A DNA stretch of 64,000 nucleotides, taken from contig DASYAL010000009.1 in assembly GCA_036501365.1 (NCBI GenBank), positions 21,433-85,432 of the forward strand, written 5' to 3'. The position numbers were made by a program, and so were the translations under genes. Below are positions 49,615 to 57,775 of this stretch, one piece after another; position 1 is the first letter of the stretch, and each line of letters starts with the position of its first letter. The stretch is from CAIKMD01 sp036501365 (lineage in GTDB: Bacteria; Pseudomonadota; Alphaproteobacteria; ATCC43930; CGMCC-115725). The notes under the pieces are model-generated. The model was not told the DNA's origin. It did no database searches and saw only the letters and a program-made list of their open reading frames with translations.

Positions 49615-50544
49615 ATGAGCATTTTGAACCAGCCCTATTTCCGCGACGAAGAAGCGGCCCACTCCTTCCTCGAAAGCATCGTCTGGAAAGACGGCCCCGT
49701 TTGCCCGCACTGCGGCGTTGTCGGTCACGCCTACCGGATCAAGGCCAACCCGGCTAAGCGTGTGCGCTACGGCCTCTACAAGTGCGGCGCGTGCAAGCGT
49801 CAGTTCACTGTCAAAATCGGTACGGTTTTCGAGCATCTCCGCATGCCGCTGCATAAGGCGTTGCAGGCGGCGTACCTGCTCTGCGCGTCGAAAAAGGGCA
49901 TCAGCTCCAACCAGCTTTCGCGCTCGCTCCAGATCAGCCTTAAGGCGGCTTGGTTCTTGTCCCATCGGGTGCGCGAGGCGATGAAGCCGACTGGCCCGCT
50001 CGCCCCGATAGGCGATGCTGGCGGATTTGTCGAAGTAGACGAAACCTATATCGGGCGCAAGGTCGGGCGGCAGATCGCGCGCGGGATGGGCCACAAGATG
50101 GCCGTTCTGTCGCTGGTAGAGCGCGGCGCTGGCGTGCGCTCATTCCATATCACGGACTTTGACGGCAAGACGCTCTCCGAAGTTCTCGACAAGAACGTGT
50201 CGCGCGACGCGCATCTACGCACCGACGATCATCCCATGTATCGCAGTTACGGTTATGCCTTCGCGTCGCATGAAAGCGTGAACCATACCGCTGGCGAGTA
50301 TGTGCGTGGCGAAGCCCATACGAATACGATTGAGGGCTACTTCTCCGTATTCAAGCGCGGGATGAAGGGCATCTATCAGCACTGCGACGAACAGCATTTG
50401 CAGCGCTACCTTGCTGAATTTGATTTCCGCTACAGCAACCGCGTGGCGCTCAACGTTGACGATTTCGCGCGTACCGTTCGGGCATTGGCTGGCGTTTCCG
50501 GAAAGCGCCTGACTTATAAACAAGGCACTAACCTCGCATCCTAA
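49615..50544 (+). CDS. IS1595-family (ISXO2-like) transposase
   Basis: A 309-residue transposase. An N-terminal zinc ribbon has Cys30/Cys33 (VCPHCG) and Cys57/Cys60 (KCGACKRQFTVKIGTVFE). The catalytic core has GGFVEVDETYIG (Asp142), LRTDDHPMYRSY (Asp204 or 205) and RGEAHTNTIEGYFSVFKRG (Asn237/Glu240), then YLAEFDFRYSNR. These are the hallmarks of the IS1595/ISXO2 group, related to IS1. The start MSILNQPYFRDEEAAHSFLE is canonical for the group. Intact, so the element may be autonomous. Confidence 0.95.
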   Translation: MSILNQPYFRDEEAAHSFLESIVWKDGPVCPHCGVVGHAYRIKANPAKRVRYGLYKCGACKRQFTVKIGTVFEHLRMPLHKALQAAYLLCASKKGISSNQLSRSLQISLKAAWFLSHRVREAMKPTGPLAPIGDAGGFVEVDETYIGRKVGRQIARGMGHKMAVLSLVERGAGVRSFHITDFDGKTLSEVLDKNVSRDAHLRTDDHPMYRSYGYAFASHESVNHTAGEYVRGEAHTNTIEGYFSVFKRGMKGIYQHCDEQHLQRYLAEFDFRYSNRVALNVDDFARTVRALAGVSGKRLTYKQGTNLAS

Positions 50545-50570
50545 CCGCAGACGGCTATACTTCACCCGCA

Positions 50571-50744
50571 ATGCCAAAAAGCCGAAAGCGCCCGAAGAAG
50601 GCTAAGCCAGACCAGCACGCGCAGTTCGCAGAGACTGCGCGTCGCCTTGGCGCGGATATGAGCGAAGAGACGTTCAAGCGCGCTATCGGTGAAATCGCCA
50701 GGGGAAGGTCTCGCCGGGATGACGAAAAGAGCGACAAAAAGTAA
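50571..50744 (+). CDS. Small basic protein downstream of the transposase
   Basis: A 57-residue lysine/arginine-rich protein beginning MPKSRKRPKKAKPDQ and containing FAETARRLGADMSEETFKRAIGEIA. It follows the transposase by 26 bp and overlaps the next gene by 26 bp. Short basic proteins of this kind often trail IS1595-type transposases; the role is unknown. Confidence 0.6.
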   Translation: MPKSRKRPKKAKPDQHAQFAETARRLGADMSEETFKRAIGEIARGRSRRDDEKSDKK

Positions 50745-50973
50745 ACCGCCGACTGTCACTATCAGTGCGCGTTATTTCACGATCAGCTACAACGGCAAAA
50801 TTCACCTACGCGCCTTAAGAAGTCACTTTCGCGGCTTCCAATCCTGGATAAACGGGCGGACCTATTGCATAGAGTATTATCTAAGTGGGCGAGGCAGGGC
50901 GATACTCACAGAGTACACGCACCGCGACCACTGGGAATCCATCCTTAAACGGGTGTCGAAGGTCTTTCCATAA
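50719..50973 (+). CDS. Small uncharacterised protein at the element's right end
   Basis: An 84-residue protein beginning MTKRATKSKPPTVTISARYF. Aromatic-rich strands (SARYFTISYNGKIHL, FRGFQSWINGRTYCIEYYL) and a C-terminal helix suggest a small alpha/beta fold. The ATG at 50719 lies inside the preceding small gene in another frame and has AGGGGAAGG-type sequence upstream. It ends ten bases before the right terminal repeat. No family recognised. Confidence 0.6.
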   Translation: MTKRATKSKPPTVTISARYFTISYNGKIHLRALRSHFRGFQSWINGRTYCIEYYLSGRGRAILTEYTHRDHWESILKRVSKVFP

Positions 50974-50983
50974 ATCTAGCCCG

Positions 50984-51007
50984 GGGTTTGCAATCGCGAA
51001 TATCGCC
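50984..51007. repeat. Right terminal inverted repeat (24 bp)
   Basis: Exact reverse complement of 47067-47090; begins GGGTTTGC and ends AATATCGCC. Confidence 0.93.
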
Positions 51008-51015
51008 TTGACTTG
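51008..51015. repeat. 8-bp target-site duplication, right copy
   Basis: TTGACTTG, identical to 47059-47066. The first six bases (TTGACT) are also the apparent lexA -35 hexamer. Confidence 0.9.
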
Positions 51016-51037
51016 CCGCGCGGAACTAAACTAGAAC
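51008..51037 (+). promoter_or_regulatory. lexA promoter and SOS box
   Basis: TTGACT (51008-51013) is a good -35 box; TAGAAC (51032-51037) 18 bp downstream is a candidate -10 box. GAAC-TAAACTA-GAAC (51023-51037) is an exact alphaproteobacterial LexA box (GAAC-N7-GAAC) covering the -10 region, so LexA represses its own gene. Confidence 0.85.
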
Positions 51038-51099
51038 ATCCACAGGAGTTTTGGTTTTGTTCGCGGTCGAGACCGGCCGCTTGCCTCGGGAGTCCGCCG

Positions 51100-51822
51100 A
51101 TGCTGACGCGCAAGCAACAGGAATTGCTGCTATTTATCAACCAGCGCCTTTCGCAAGGCGGCGTCTCGCCCTCCTTCGAGGAAATGAAAGAGGCACTCGA
51201 CCTCAAATCCAAATCCGGCATCCACCGGCTGATCAGCGGCCTCGAAGAGCGCGGCTTTATCCGCCGCCTGCCGCATCGCGCCCGCGCCCTCGAAGTCGTG
51301 CGTCTGCCCGAAGAGACGGCGGTCGCGCAGCGCCGGCAAAGCTCCGGCGCCGGCTCGGTTGAGCGCGGCAAATTCTCGGCCACCGTCATCCGCGGCGAGT
51401 TCAAGGGCGCGGCCCACGCCGCCGCAGCGAATGGCAATGAAGGCATCGAGCTGCCGCTCTATGGCCGGATCGCCGCCGGCACGCCGATCGAGGCGCTCCG
51501 CGACAACGCCAATACGATTTCCGTCCCCCCGAGCCTGATCGGCAGCGGCGATCATTACGCTCTCGAAGTCGCCGGCGACAGCATGATCGATGCCGGAATC
51601 ATGGATGGCGACACGGTGCTGATCCAGAAATGCGACCATGCAGAGAACGGCACCATCGTCGTCGCGCTGGTCGACAGCAACGAGGTCACGCTGAAGCGGC
51701 TACGCAAGCGCGGCGATTCAATCGCACTCGAGCCGGCCAACAAGGTTTACGAGACGCGCATCTTCGGTCCGGACCGCGTCAAGGTGCAGGGCAAACTGGT
51801 CGGGCTGTTGCGCCGTTACTGA
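51100..51822 (+). CDS. lexA: LexA repressor
   Basis: A 240-residue LexA controlling the SOS response. The winged-helix N-terminus is LTRKQQELLLFINQRLSQGG with FEEMKEALDLKSKSGIHRLI as recognition region. The self-cleavage site is Ala126-Gly127 (YGRIAAGTPIEA); catalytic Ser161 (AGDSMIDAG) and Lys199 (EVTLKR) are present. The ATG at 51100 is standard for the family. Its promoter lies directly against the right end of the IS1595-type element; the original upstream neighbour was moeA. Confidence 0.96.
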   Translation: MLTRKQQELLLFINQRLSQGGVSPSFEEMKEALDLKSKSGIHRLISGLEERGFIRRLPHRARALEVVRLPEETAVAQRRQSSGAGSVERGKFSATVIRGEFKGAAHAAAANGNEGIELPLYGRIAAGTPIEALRDNANTISVPPSLIGSGDHYALEVAGDSMIDAGIMDGDTVLIQKCDHAENGTIVVALVDSNEVTLKRLRKRGDSIALEPANKVYETRIFGPDRVKVQGKLVGLLRRY

Positions 51823-51918
51823 GTCGCCGCGCCGCGGCTTTGCCGGAACTTCCGCCGCCGGTTAGGGTTGCTTTCTCGAAAAGAGCACTCAGCCTCGGAA
51901 GAGCACTCTGCGAAAAAC

Positions 51919-52206
51919 ATGAAATCTTGGACCACGTGTTGGCTGGCCTGCGGCTGCGTCCTGGCGCTGAGCGGCTGTCTCAGCCAAACCGATCGCGAAG
52001 CGATCGCCTTTCCGGCCATGCCCGGCCAAGCCGTCTATCAACGCGCGGACGGGCGGCAATTGTCGCCGGATGCTGCGATCGATGCGTTGCAGACCGCTGA
52101 GGGCACGTGCCGCGATCAAAATGGCCATGGCGCGATGGCCTTGAACGTCGGCAGTCCCGAGTTCGATAGCTGCATGCAGGGTCAAGGCTACCGCCGCACG
52201 CAATAG
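51919..52206 (+). CDS. Small putative lipoprotein
   Basis: A 95-residue protein with a lipoprotein signal (WTTCWLACGCVLALSGC, lipobox LSGC). The mature part has QTAEGTCRDQNGHGAMALNVGSPEF with SCMQGQGYRRTQ; two cysteines may form a disulfide. No family recognised. It lies 96 bp after lexA and is convergent with comEC. The upstream start at 51868 would precede the signal with charged residues and is unlikely. A short direct repeat (AAGAGCACTC) lies just upstream. Confidence 0.7.
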   Translation: MKSWTTCWLACGCVLALSGCLSQTDREAIAFPAMPGQAVYQRADGRQLSPDAAIDALQTAEGTCRDQNGHGAMALNVGSPEFDSCMQGQGYRRTQ

Positions 52207-52227
52207 GATCGCCGCCGAAGCTTGCTT

Positions 52228-54357
52228 TTAGGGCGCTGCGAGTGTCGCGGCGCGGCGCGGCGACCACAGGCGTTCGCCTTGCCACATTCGCACGGTATCG
52301 ATCGCGATGCTGCCGGGATCGAGCCAGACCGCGTAGCCGCCGTTCGTGTAGGTGTCGATGCGATCGATGACGCGCGCGCCGTGGCAGGTGCGATGCGCTG
52401 CGACCGGGCTAACGACCAGGTCGGCGCTGTGGCAATCCTCCGCGAGCGCCGTGCCATCGCGGATCAGCGCCACCGTCTCGCTGTTGGTGCGATAGAAGCA
52501 GCCCTCGCTGTCGCATTGCAGCGTGCCGTCCGCGCTGCCGCCGCTGGGCGGCCATACCGGACCCAACCGCGCGGCGGCGCGGCGCGTCCACTGATCTGCC
52601 AGAGCGGCTTCGCGGCGCGACGCGGAAGGCAGATAGGCGCCGTCGGGGGCGCGCACGGCGATCAACCGCATGTCGCTCGCGACCAAGAGATCGGGCGGCC
52701 GGGTAAGCGCGATATTCGCGATTCCGAGCGCGATCAGCGCCAAGCCCCACCATCGCCAACGCCCCAACCAGATGCAGAGCCATAGCCCGCCCAGCGCGAT
52801 CAGCGCCAAAGCAAGGCTCGACGGGCTGGCAACCTCCACGACCGAATTGGGCCACGAAGTCACCCAGTGCCCGACGGCGGAAATCGCGTCGATGCCCCAG
52901 GACATCGGCACCAAGGCCAGCTTCTCGACGCCGAAGGGCATCAGCAGGCAAGAGGCGATCGCCCAGGGCATCACCCAAAACCCGGCGATCGGCACCGCGA
53001 TGGCGTTTGCGACGATCGAATAGAGCGGGAAGCGATTGAAGTGATAGACGGTGAACGGCGCGGTCGCGACTGTCGTTACCATAGTCGTGAAAGCGAGACC
53101 CAGCACGAAGAGGCCGAAGCGCCGTACCGGCCCGGCATCGCGATGCCAAGCGGTCAAGCGCGGCCGCATCGTCTCGTAGAAGGCGATGATGCAGGACACG
53201 GCGGCGAAGGACATCTGGAAGCTCGGCCCGTTCGCCGCGTCGGGCGTCATCAGCATCACCGTGACTGCGGCCAAAGCGATCGCCCGCGCCGATACGCTGA
53301 CGCGATCGACGAGCACGGCCAGCAGCACGAGGCCGATCATGACAAAGGCGCGGCGCGACGAAACGGTGGTGCCGGATAGCAGCAGATAGACGAAGATCAC
53401 GCCGAGCGCGCCCGCCGCCGCCCATTTTTTGGTCGGTCGATTGAGCGCGATAGCTGGGATCAGCGCGAACAGGGCGCGTAGTGCGAAAAAGGCGACGCCC
53501 GCCGCCATGCCCATATGCAAACCGGCGATGACGAGAATGTGCGCGAGACCCGCGTCGCGAAAGGCGCCGGCGTCATCGGGCGCGATGTCATGCGTCTGGC
53601 CGGCGATGATCGCAGCGGCGATAGCGCCCGAGCGATCCGGCAACGCCGCACGAATGTGCCGGGTAACGGTAGCCCGCAAGGCTTCGACAGCATGCTGCCA
53701 CCAGTTTGGACTCTGGCCGGCGGGAGGATCGATCGGCTTTGCTGCGCCCAACGCATAACCGACGGCGCCCAAGCGCGCGAACCATGCAGCGCGCTCGAAA
53801 TCATAGGCGCCGGGCGTCGATGGCGCCGGCGGCGGCATCAGCATCGCGCGCACGCTCAACCAATCGCCCGGAACGGCCCCGCTGTCGCCCTTGCGCAGCC
53901 GCACACGCAGCCGCGCCGGTATCTGACTTGCGGACAAATCGCCGACCCGGTTGGGCGCAATCACCAGGCGCGCGCCCTCGGGCAGCGGATCGACCGATAC
54001 CAGCCGGCCGACAACCTCGACGGGCCCCAGGCGATGGTCAAGCACCGGCGCCGCAACCCACCACGCCTCGAACTGCGCCGCGGCAAAGCCCAGGGCAACG
54101 GCAAAAGCCGCGCAACAAGGAATGAGATAGCGCTCGTGCCGCCACGCGACGAACAAGGCGAGGCTCGCAAAGCCCAGCACGGCACCGCCGATCCACCGCG
54201 CCGGCTCGGTATCGAGCATGAAATAGATCGCGATGCCACCGCCTATGAGCACCGGAAACCAGAGCGGCCAGCGCTCGCGCTCGTTCAGCAGACGCTCGCT
54301 CAACGCGGCGAGCAAAGTGCGGCGCGGTTCGAGGGCCAGTTCGCCGGCAGAGGCCAT
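52228..54357 (-). CDS. comEC: ComEC/Rec2-family DNA-uptake channel protein
   Basis: A 709-residue polytopic membrane protein. A DUF4131-type N-terminal segment with two or three helices and an OB-like domain (VVGRLVSVDPLPEGARLVI) is followed by the Competence domain: SGAIAAAIIAGQTHDIAPDDAGAFRDAGLAHILVIAGLHMGM spans the signature, with LLSGTTVSSRRAFVM after it. The C-terminal region is short and lacks a complete metallo-beta-lactamase domain. In competent species it carries single-stranded DNA across the inner membrane. Its place between lexA and gltX is typical for alphaproteobacteria. Confidence 0.93.
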   Translation of the reverse strand: MASAGELALEPRRTLLAALSERLLNERERWPLWFPVLIGGGIAIYFMLDTEPARWIGGAVLGFASLALFVAWRHERYLIPCCAAFAVALGFAAAQFEAWWVAAPVLDHRLGPVEVVGRLVSVDPLPEGARLVIAPNRVGDLSASQIPARLRVRLRKGDSGAVPGDWLSVRAMLMPPPAPSTPGAYDFERAAWFARLGAVGYALGAAKPIDPPAGQSPNWWQHAVEALRATVTRHIRAALPDRSGAIAAAIIAGQTHDIAPDDAGAFRDAGLAHILVIAGLHMGMAAGVAFFALRALFALIPAIALNRPTKKWAAAGALGVIFVYLLLSGTTVSSRRAFVMIGLVLLAVLVDRVSVSARAIALAAVTVMLMTPDAANGPSFQMSFAAVSCIIAFYETMRPRLTAWHRDAGPVRRFGLFVLGLAFTTMVTTVATAPFTVYHFNRFPLYSIVANAIAVPIAGFWVMPWAIASCLLMPFGVEKLALVPMSWGIDAISAVGHWVTSWPNSVVEVASPSSLALALIALGGLWLCIWLGRWRWWGLALIALGIANIALTRPPDLLVASDMRLIAVRAPDGAYLPSASRREAALADQWTRRAAARLGPVWPPSGGSADGTLQCDSEGCFYRTNSETVALIRDGTALAEDCHSADLVVSPVAAHRTCHGARVIDRIDTYTNGGYAVWLDPGSIAIDTVRMWQGERLWSPRRAATLAAP

Positions 54358-54464
54358 CCGCGGATTGTAGCCAACCGTTCCGCAACCGCCTATCGGGGCG
54401 GTTGAACCCTTCGCCCCCGGGGGGATTAAAGCAGCAGGACGATCCTTATGGCGAAGGGCAGATC

Positions 54465-54677
54465 ATGCGACTTTTTGCTTTGCTGGCCGTACTGCTGCTG
54501 GGCGCGTGCAACTCGCTCGCACCGGGCTCCGTCGACGCGACCCAATTCCGTAACGCGCAGGGCCAGGTGGCCACAGGTTGCGGACCGATGCAGGGCTTTG
54601 CCGGGCCGCTGCAAAAGGCGCAGCAGGGCTGCATCGACGCATGGAAGAGCAAGAGCTGGACGCCGGTCAGCGGCTGA
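54465..54677 (+). CDS. Small putative lipoprotein
   Basis: A 70-residue protein: MRLFALLAVLLLGACNSLAPG is a lipoprotein signal with lipobox LGAC. The mature part is about 55 residues (QFRNAQGQVATGCGPMQGF ... CIDAWKSKSW) with two cysteines. AAGGG lies six bases before the ATG. Located between comEC (divergent) and gltX. No family recognised. Confidence 0.65.
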   Translation: MRLFALLAVLLLGACNSLAPGSVDATQFRNAQGQVATGCGPMQGFAGPLQKAQQGCIDAWKSKSWTPVSG

Positions 54678-54733
54678 GCACGCTAGCCTCGGGAGAATGA
54701 CCCGGCTGGAGCGGTGTGCTAAATCTTGCGGTG

Positions 54734-56131
54734 ATGAGCGTCACCGTCCGTTTCGCGCCCTCTCCGACCGGCTTCCTTCATATCGGCGGCGCGCGCACCG
54801 CGCTGTTCAATTGGCTGTTCGCGAAGCATCACGGCGGCACGTTCCGCTTGCGGATCGAGGACACGGATCGCGTGCGCTCTACCGGGGAAGCGGTCGACGC
54901 GATCAGCGACGGGCTGCGCTGGTTGCAGCTCGATTGGGACGGCGAAGTCGTTTTCCAGGCGCAGCAAGTCGTGCGTCATGCCGAGGTTGCGCGCCAGCTT
55001 CTTGCCGCTGGTAATGCTTATTACTGCTTCTGCACGCCCGCCGAGCTCGAAGCGATGCGCGAGAAGGCGCGCGCCGAAGGCCGCTCGGTACGATATGACG
55101 GCACTTGGCGCGATCGCGATCCGAAGACAGCGCCGCCGGGAATCCCGCCGGTCATTCGCCTCAAGGCGCCGCAAACCGGCGAGACGGTGATCGACGACCG
55201 CGTCCAGGGCCGCGTCACCGTCGCCAACGGGCAGCTCGACGATCTCATCATCCTGCGCGCCGACGGCACGCCGACCTATAATCTCTCGGTGGTGGTCGAC
55301 GACCACGACATGGCGATCACTCACGTCATCCGCGGCGACGATCACTTCAACAACGCCTTCCGCCAGACACACATCTATCACGCGCTGGGCTGGGACGTGC
55401 CGGAGTTCGCGCATGTGCCGCTGATCCACGGCCCCGATGGCGCCAAGCTGTCGAAGCGTCATGGCGCGCTTGGGGTCGACGCCTATCGCGACATGGGCTA
55501 TCTGCCGGAGGCGTTGCGTAATTACCTGCTCCGGCTGGGCTGGAGCCATGGCGACGACGAAATCATCTCGACCGCGCAGGCGATCGAATGGTTCGATCTC
55601 GACGCCGTCGGCCGCGCGCCGGCGCGGTTCGACTTCGCCAAGCTCGGCAATCTCAACGGCCATTATATCCGGGCAACGAACGATGCACGGCTCGCGACGC
55701 TGGTCGCGCCGCTGATCGAGAAAAGCCTCGGCGACCGGCTCGACGAGGTGGCGCGCGCGCGCCTGGAAGCAGCGATGCCGGGCCTGAAACCGCGCGCGAA
55801 AACGCTCGTCGAACTCGCGGAGATCGCGCATTTCTATGTCGCGTCGCGACCCATCCCTGTCGACGACAAGGCGAAGGCGATCCTCGCGCCGGCCGCAGGC
55901 ATGTTGGGCGAGCTGGCGAACCGCCTCGGCGATCTGCCTTGGGAAGTCTCCGCGCTCGAGGCCGCGGTCCGAGATTTCGCCGAGAGTCACGGCTTGAAAC
56001 TCGGTCAGGCGGCGCAACCGCTTCGCGCGGCACTGACGGGCAGCACCGCCTCGCCGCCGATCTTCGAGGTGATGGCCGTGCTCGGCCGCTCGGAAAGCCT
56101 CGCCCGTCTCGCAGATGCGTCGGCCCGCTAA
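54734..56131 (+). CDS. gltX: Glutamyl-tRNA synthetase
   Basis: A 465-residue class-I aminoacyl-tRNA synthetase. The HIGH-type motif is FAPSPTGFLHIGGARTALFN, and KMSKS is represented by GAKLSKRHGAL. FRIEDTDRVRS-type (here LRIEDTDRVRST) and NLSVVVDDHDMAITHVIRGDDH are family blocks. The C-terminal anticodon-binding helical domain is complete. The ATG at 54734 gives the standard MSVTVRFAPSPTG start. Followed 89 bp later by gltA. Confidence 0.95.
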   Translation: MSVTVRFAPSPTGFLHIGGARTALFNWLFAKHHGGTFRLRIEDTDRVRSTGEAVDAISDGLRWLQLDWDGEVVFQAQQVVRHAEVARQLLAAGNAYYCFCTPAELEAMREKARAEGRSVRYDGTWRDRDPKTAPPGIPPVIRLKAPQTGETVIDDRVQGRVTVANGQLDDLIILRADGTPTYNLSVVVDDHDMAITHVIRGDDHFNNAFRQTHIYHALGWDVPEFAHVPLIHGPDGAKLSKRHGALGVDAYRDMGYLPEALRNYLLRLGWSHGDDEIISTAQAIEWFDLDAVGRAPARFDFAKLGNLNGHYIRATNDARLATLVAPLIEKSLGDRLDEVARARLEAAMPGLKPRAKTLVELAEIAHFYVASRPIPVDDKAKAILAPAAGMLGELANRLGDLPWEVSALEAAVRDFAESHGLKLGQAAQPLRAALTGSTASPPIFEVMAVLGRSESLARLADASAR

Positions 56132-56220
56132 GCCGCGAATTGCCAAATTCCGGGCCGCCCCCTATTCTGACCACGGTTCGGGGTTTTGCACCGCACAATG
56201 CGGCATCAGGAGGCCGGGGA

Positions 56221-57534
56221 ATGGATAAAAAGGCAGCCAATCGCAAGACCGTCACGGCCACCGACAATATCACCGGCAAATCGATCGACATGCCGCTGCT
56301 CGACGGCACCATCGGTCCACAGGTTGTCGATATCCGCCGCCTTTATTCCGATCTCGGCCATTTCACCTTCGATCCGGGTTATACCGCGACCGGCAGCTGC
56401 GAATCGAAGATCACCTACATCGACGGCGATGTCGGCGAGCTGCTCTATCGTGGCTATCCGATCGAGCAACTGGCCGACAAGAGCGATTTCATGGAGGTGT
56501 GCTACCTCCTTCTCTACGGCGAGTTGCCGACGCGCGACCAGAAGGACAATTTTGTCCGCACAGTCACCCGCCACACCATGGTGCACGAGCAGCTCTCACG
56601 TTTCTTCTCCGGCTTTCGGCGCGATGCGCATCCGATGGCGGTTATGTGCGGCGTCGTCGGCGCGCTCTCGGCCTTCTATCACGATTCGACCGACATCTCC
56701 GATCCGCATCAGCGGATGGTCGCCTCGCATCGGCTGATCGCGAAGATGCCGACCATCGCCGCGATGACCTACAAATACGCGCTCGGCCAGCCGTTCATCT
56801 ATCCCAAGAACGCGCTCGACTATGCCGAGAACTTCCTGCACATGACCTTCGCGGTCCCGTGCGAGGAATACAAAGTCAGCCCGACCCTTGCCAAGGCGAT
56901 GGACAAGATCTTCATCCTCCACGCCGATCACGAGCAGAACGCCTCAACGTCGACGGTGCGGCTCGCCGGCTCGTCCGGCGCAAATCCCTTCGCCTGCATC
57001 GCCGCCGGCATCGCCTCGCTCTGGGGCCCGGCACATGGCGGCGCCAACGAAGCGGTGCTGAAGATGCTGATGGAGATTGGACATAAGGACCGCATCCCCG
57101 AATTCGTGAAGCGCGCGAAGAACAAAGACGACAGCTTTAAGCTCATGGGCTTCGGCCATCGCGTCTACAAGAACTTCGATCCGCGCGCCAAGGTGCTGCG
57201 CGATTCGTGTCACGAAGTTCTCGACGAGCTCGGCATCCATGACGAGCCGCTCCTCGAGCTGGCGATGGAGCTCGAGCGCATTGCCCTGAAGGACGACTAT
57301 TTCATCGAGAAGAAGCTCTACCCCAATGTCGATTTCTATTCGGGCATCATCCTGAAGGCGATGGGCTTCCCGACCTCAATGTTCACCGTGTTGTTCGCCA
57401 TCGCGCGGACCGTGGGCTGGGTCGCCCAGTGGAACGAAATGATCGAAGACCCCAACCAGAAGATCGGAAGGCCGCGTCAGCTTTATACCGGGCCGACCAA
57501 GCGCAATTACGTCCCGATCGCGCAGCGTGGCTGA
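56221..57534 (+). CDS. gltA: Citrate synthase (type II)
   Basis: A 437-residue GltA catalysing the entry into the TCA cycle. GYPIEQLADKSDFMEVCYLLLYGELP, HADHEQNASTSTVR (catalytic His), GPAHGGANEAVLKML (His) and GFGHRVYKNFDPRAK with the later DFYSGI (Asp) are intact. A strong AGGAGG precedes the ATG. The length and N-terminal beta domain fit the hexameric Gram-negative type II enzyme. Confidence 0.97.
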   Translation: MDKKAANRKTVTATDNITGKSIDMPLLDGTIGPQVVDIRRLYSDLGHFTFDPGYTATGSCESKITYIDGDVGELLYRGYPIEQLADKSDFMEVCYLLLYGELPTRDQKDNFVRTVTRHTMVHEQLSRFFSGFRRDAHPMAVMCGVVGALSAFYHDSTDISDPHQRMVASHRLIAKMPTIAAMTYKYALGQPFIYPKNALDYAENFLHMTFAVPCEEYKVSPTLAKAMDKIFILHADHEQNASTSTVRLAGSSGANPFACIAAGIASLWGPAHGGANEAVLKMLMEIGHKDRIPEFVKRAKNKDDSFKLMGFGHRVYKNFDPRAKVLRDSCHEVLDELGIHDEPLLELAMELERIALKDDYFIEKKLYPNVDFYSGIILKAMGFPTSMFTVLFAIARTVGWVAQWNEMIEDPNQKIGRPRQLYTGPTKRNYVPIAQRG

Positions 57535-57733
57535 TCCGCGGCCCGAGCGCGGCGCGCCGGTAGGGGCCAGCGACAGCCCCGCCTTTGTCCGGCTGCGCGC
57601 GGGCCGGCCGCCCCGGCCGGCCAACGACAACGTCTTTCCCTGGCTACGGCAAAGCGCGAAGCTAGCGCCGCTGATGACGGCGGTCGCGCTGCTCGCCTGG
57701 GCTCTCGTCCACGCCTTTGGTGGCCACATCTGA
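57527..57733 (+). CDS. Small single-span membrane protein
   Basis: A 68-residue protein starting at a GTG eight bases inside the gltA stop. The N-terminal half is arginine/proline rich with PPRPANDNVFPW, a motif recurring in short alphaproteobacterial proteins; one membrane segment (LAPLMTAVALLAWALVHAFGG) ends the protein. Its overlap suggests translational coupling to gltA. Function unknown. Confidence 0.6.
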   Translation: MADPRPERGAPVGASDSPAFVRLRAGRPPRPANDNVFPWLRQSAKLAPLMTAVALLAWALVHAFGGHI

Positions 57734-57775
57734 CGCTTTACGCGGCGTTAACCATAATGCCCTAGCGTCTTGGGC

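Larger units (their letters stand above)
47067..51007. mobile_element. Complete IS1595-family element with passenger genes
   Basis: A 3,941-bp element. Its ends are perfect 24-bp inverted repeats at 47067-47090 (beginning GGCGATATTCGC) and 50984-51007 (ending GCGAATATCGCC). Flanking 8-bp direct repeats TTGACTTG mark the insertion. It carries an IS1595-type DDE transposase (49615-50544) and six further genes: a ClpP-like protease, a DUF5343 protein, a 95-97-residue protein, a helix-turn-helix protein and two small downstream genes. It sits between moeA and lexA. All repeats are intact, so the insertion is probably recent and the element potentially active. Confidence 0.93.
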
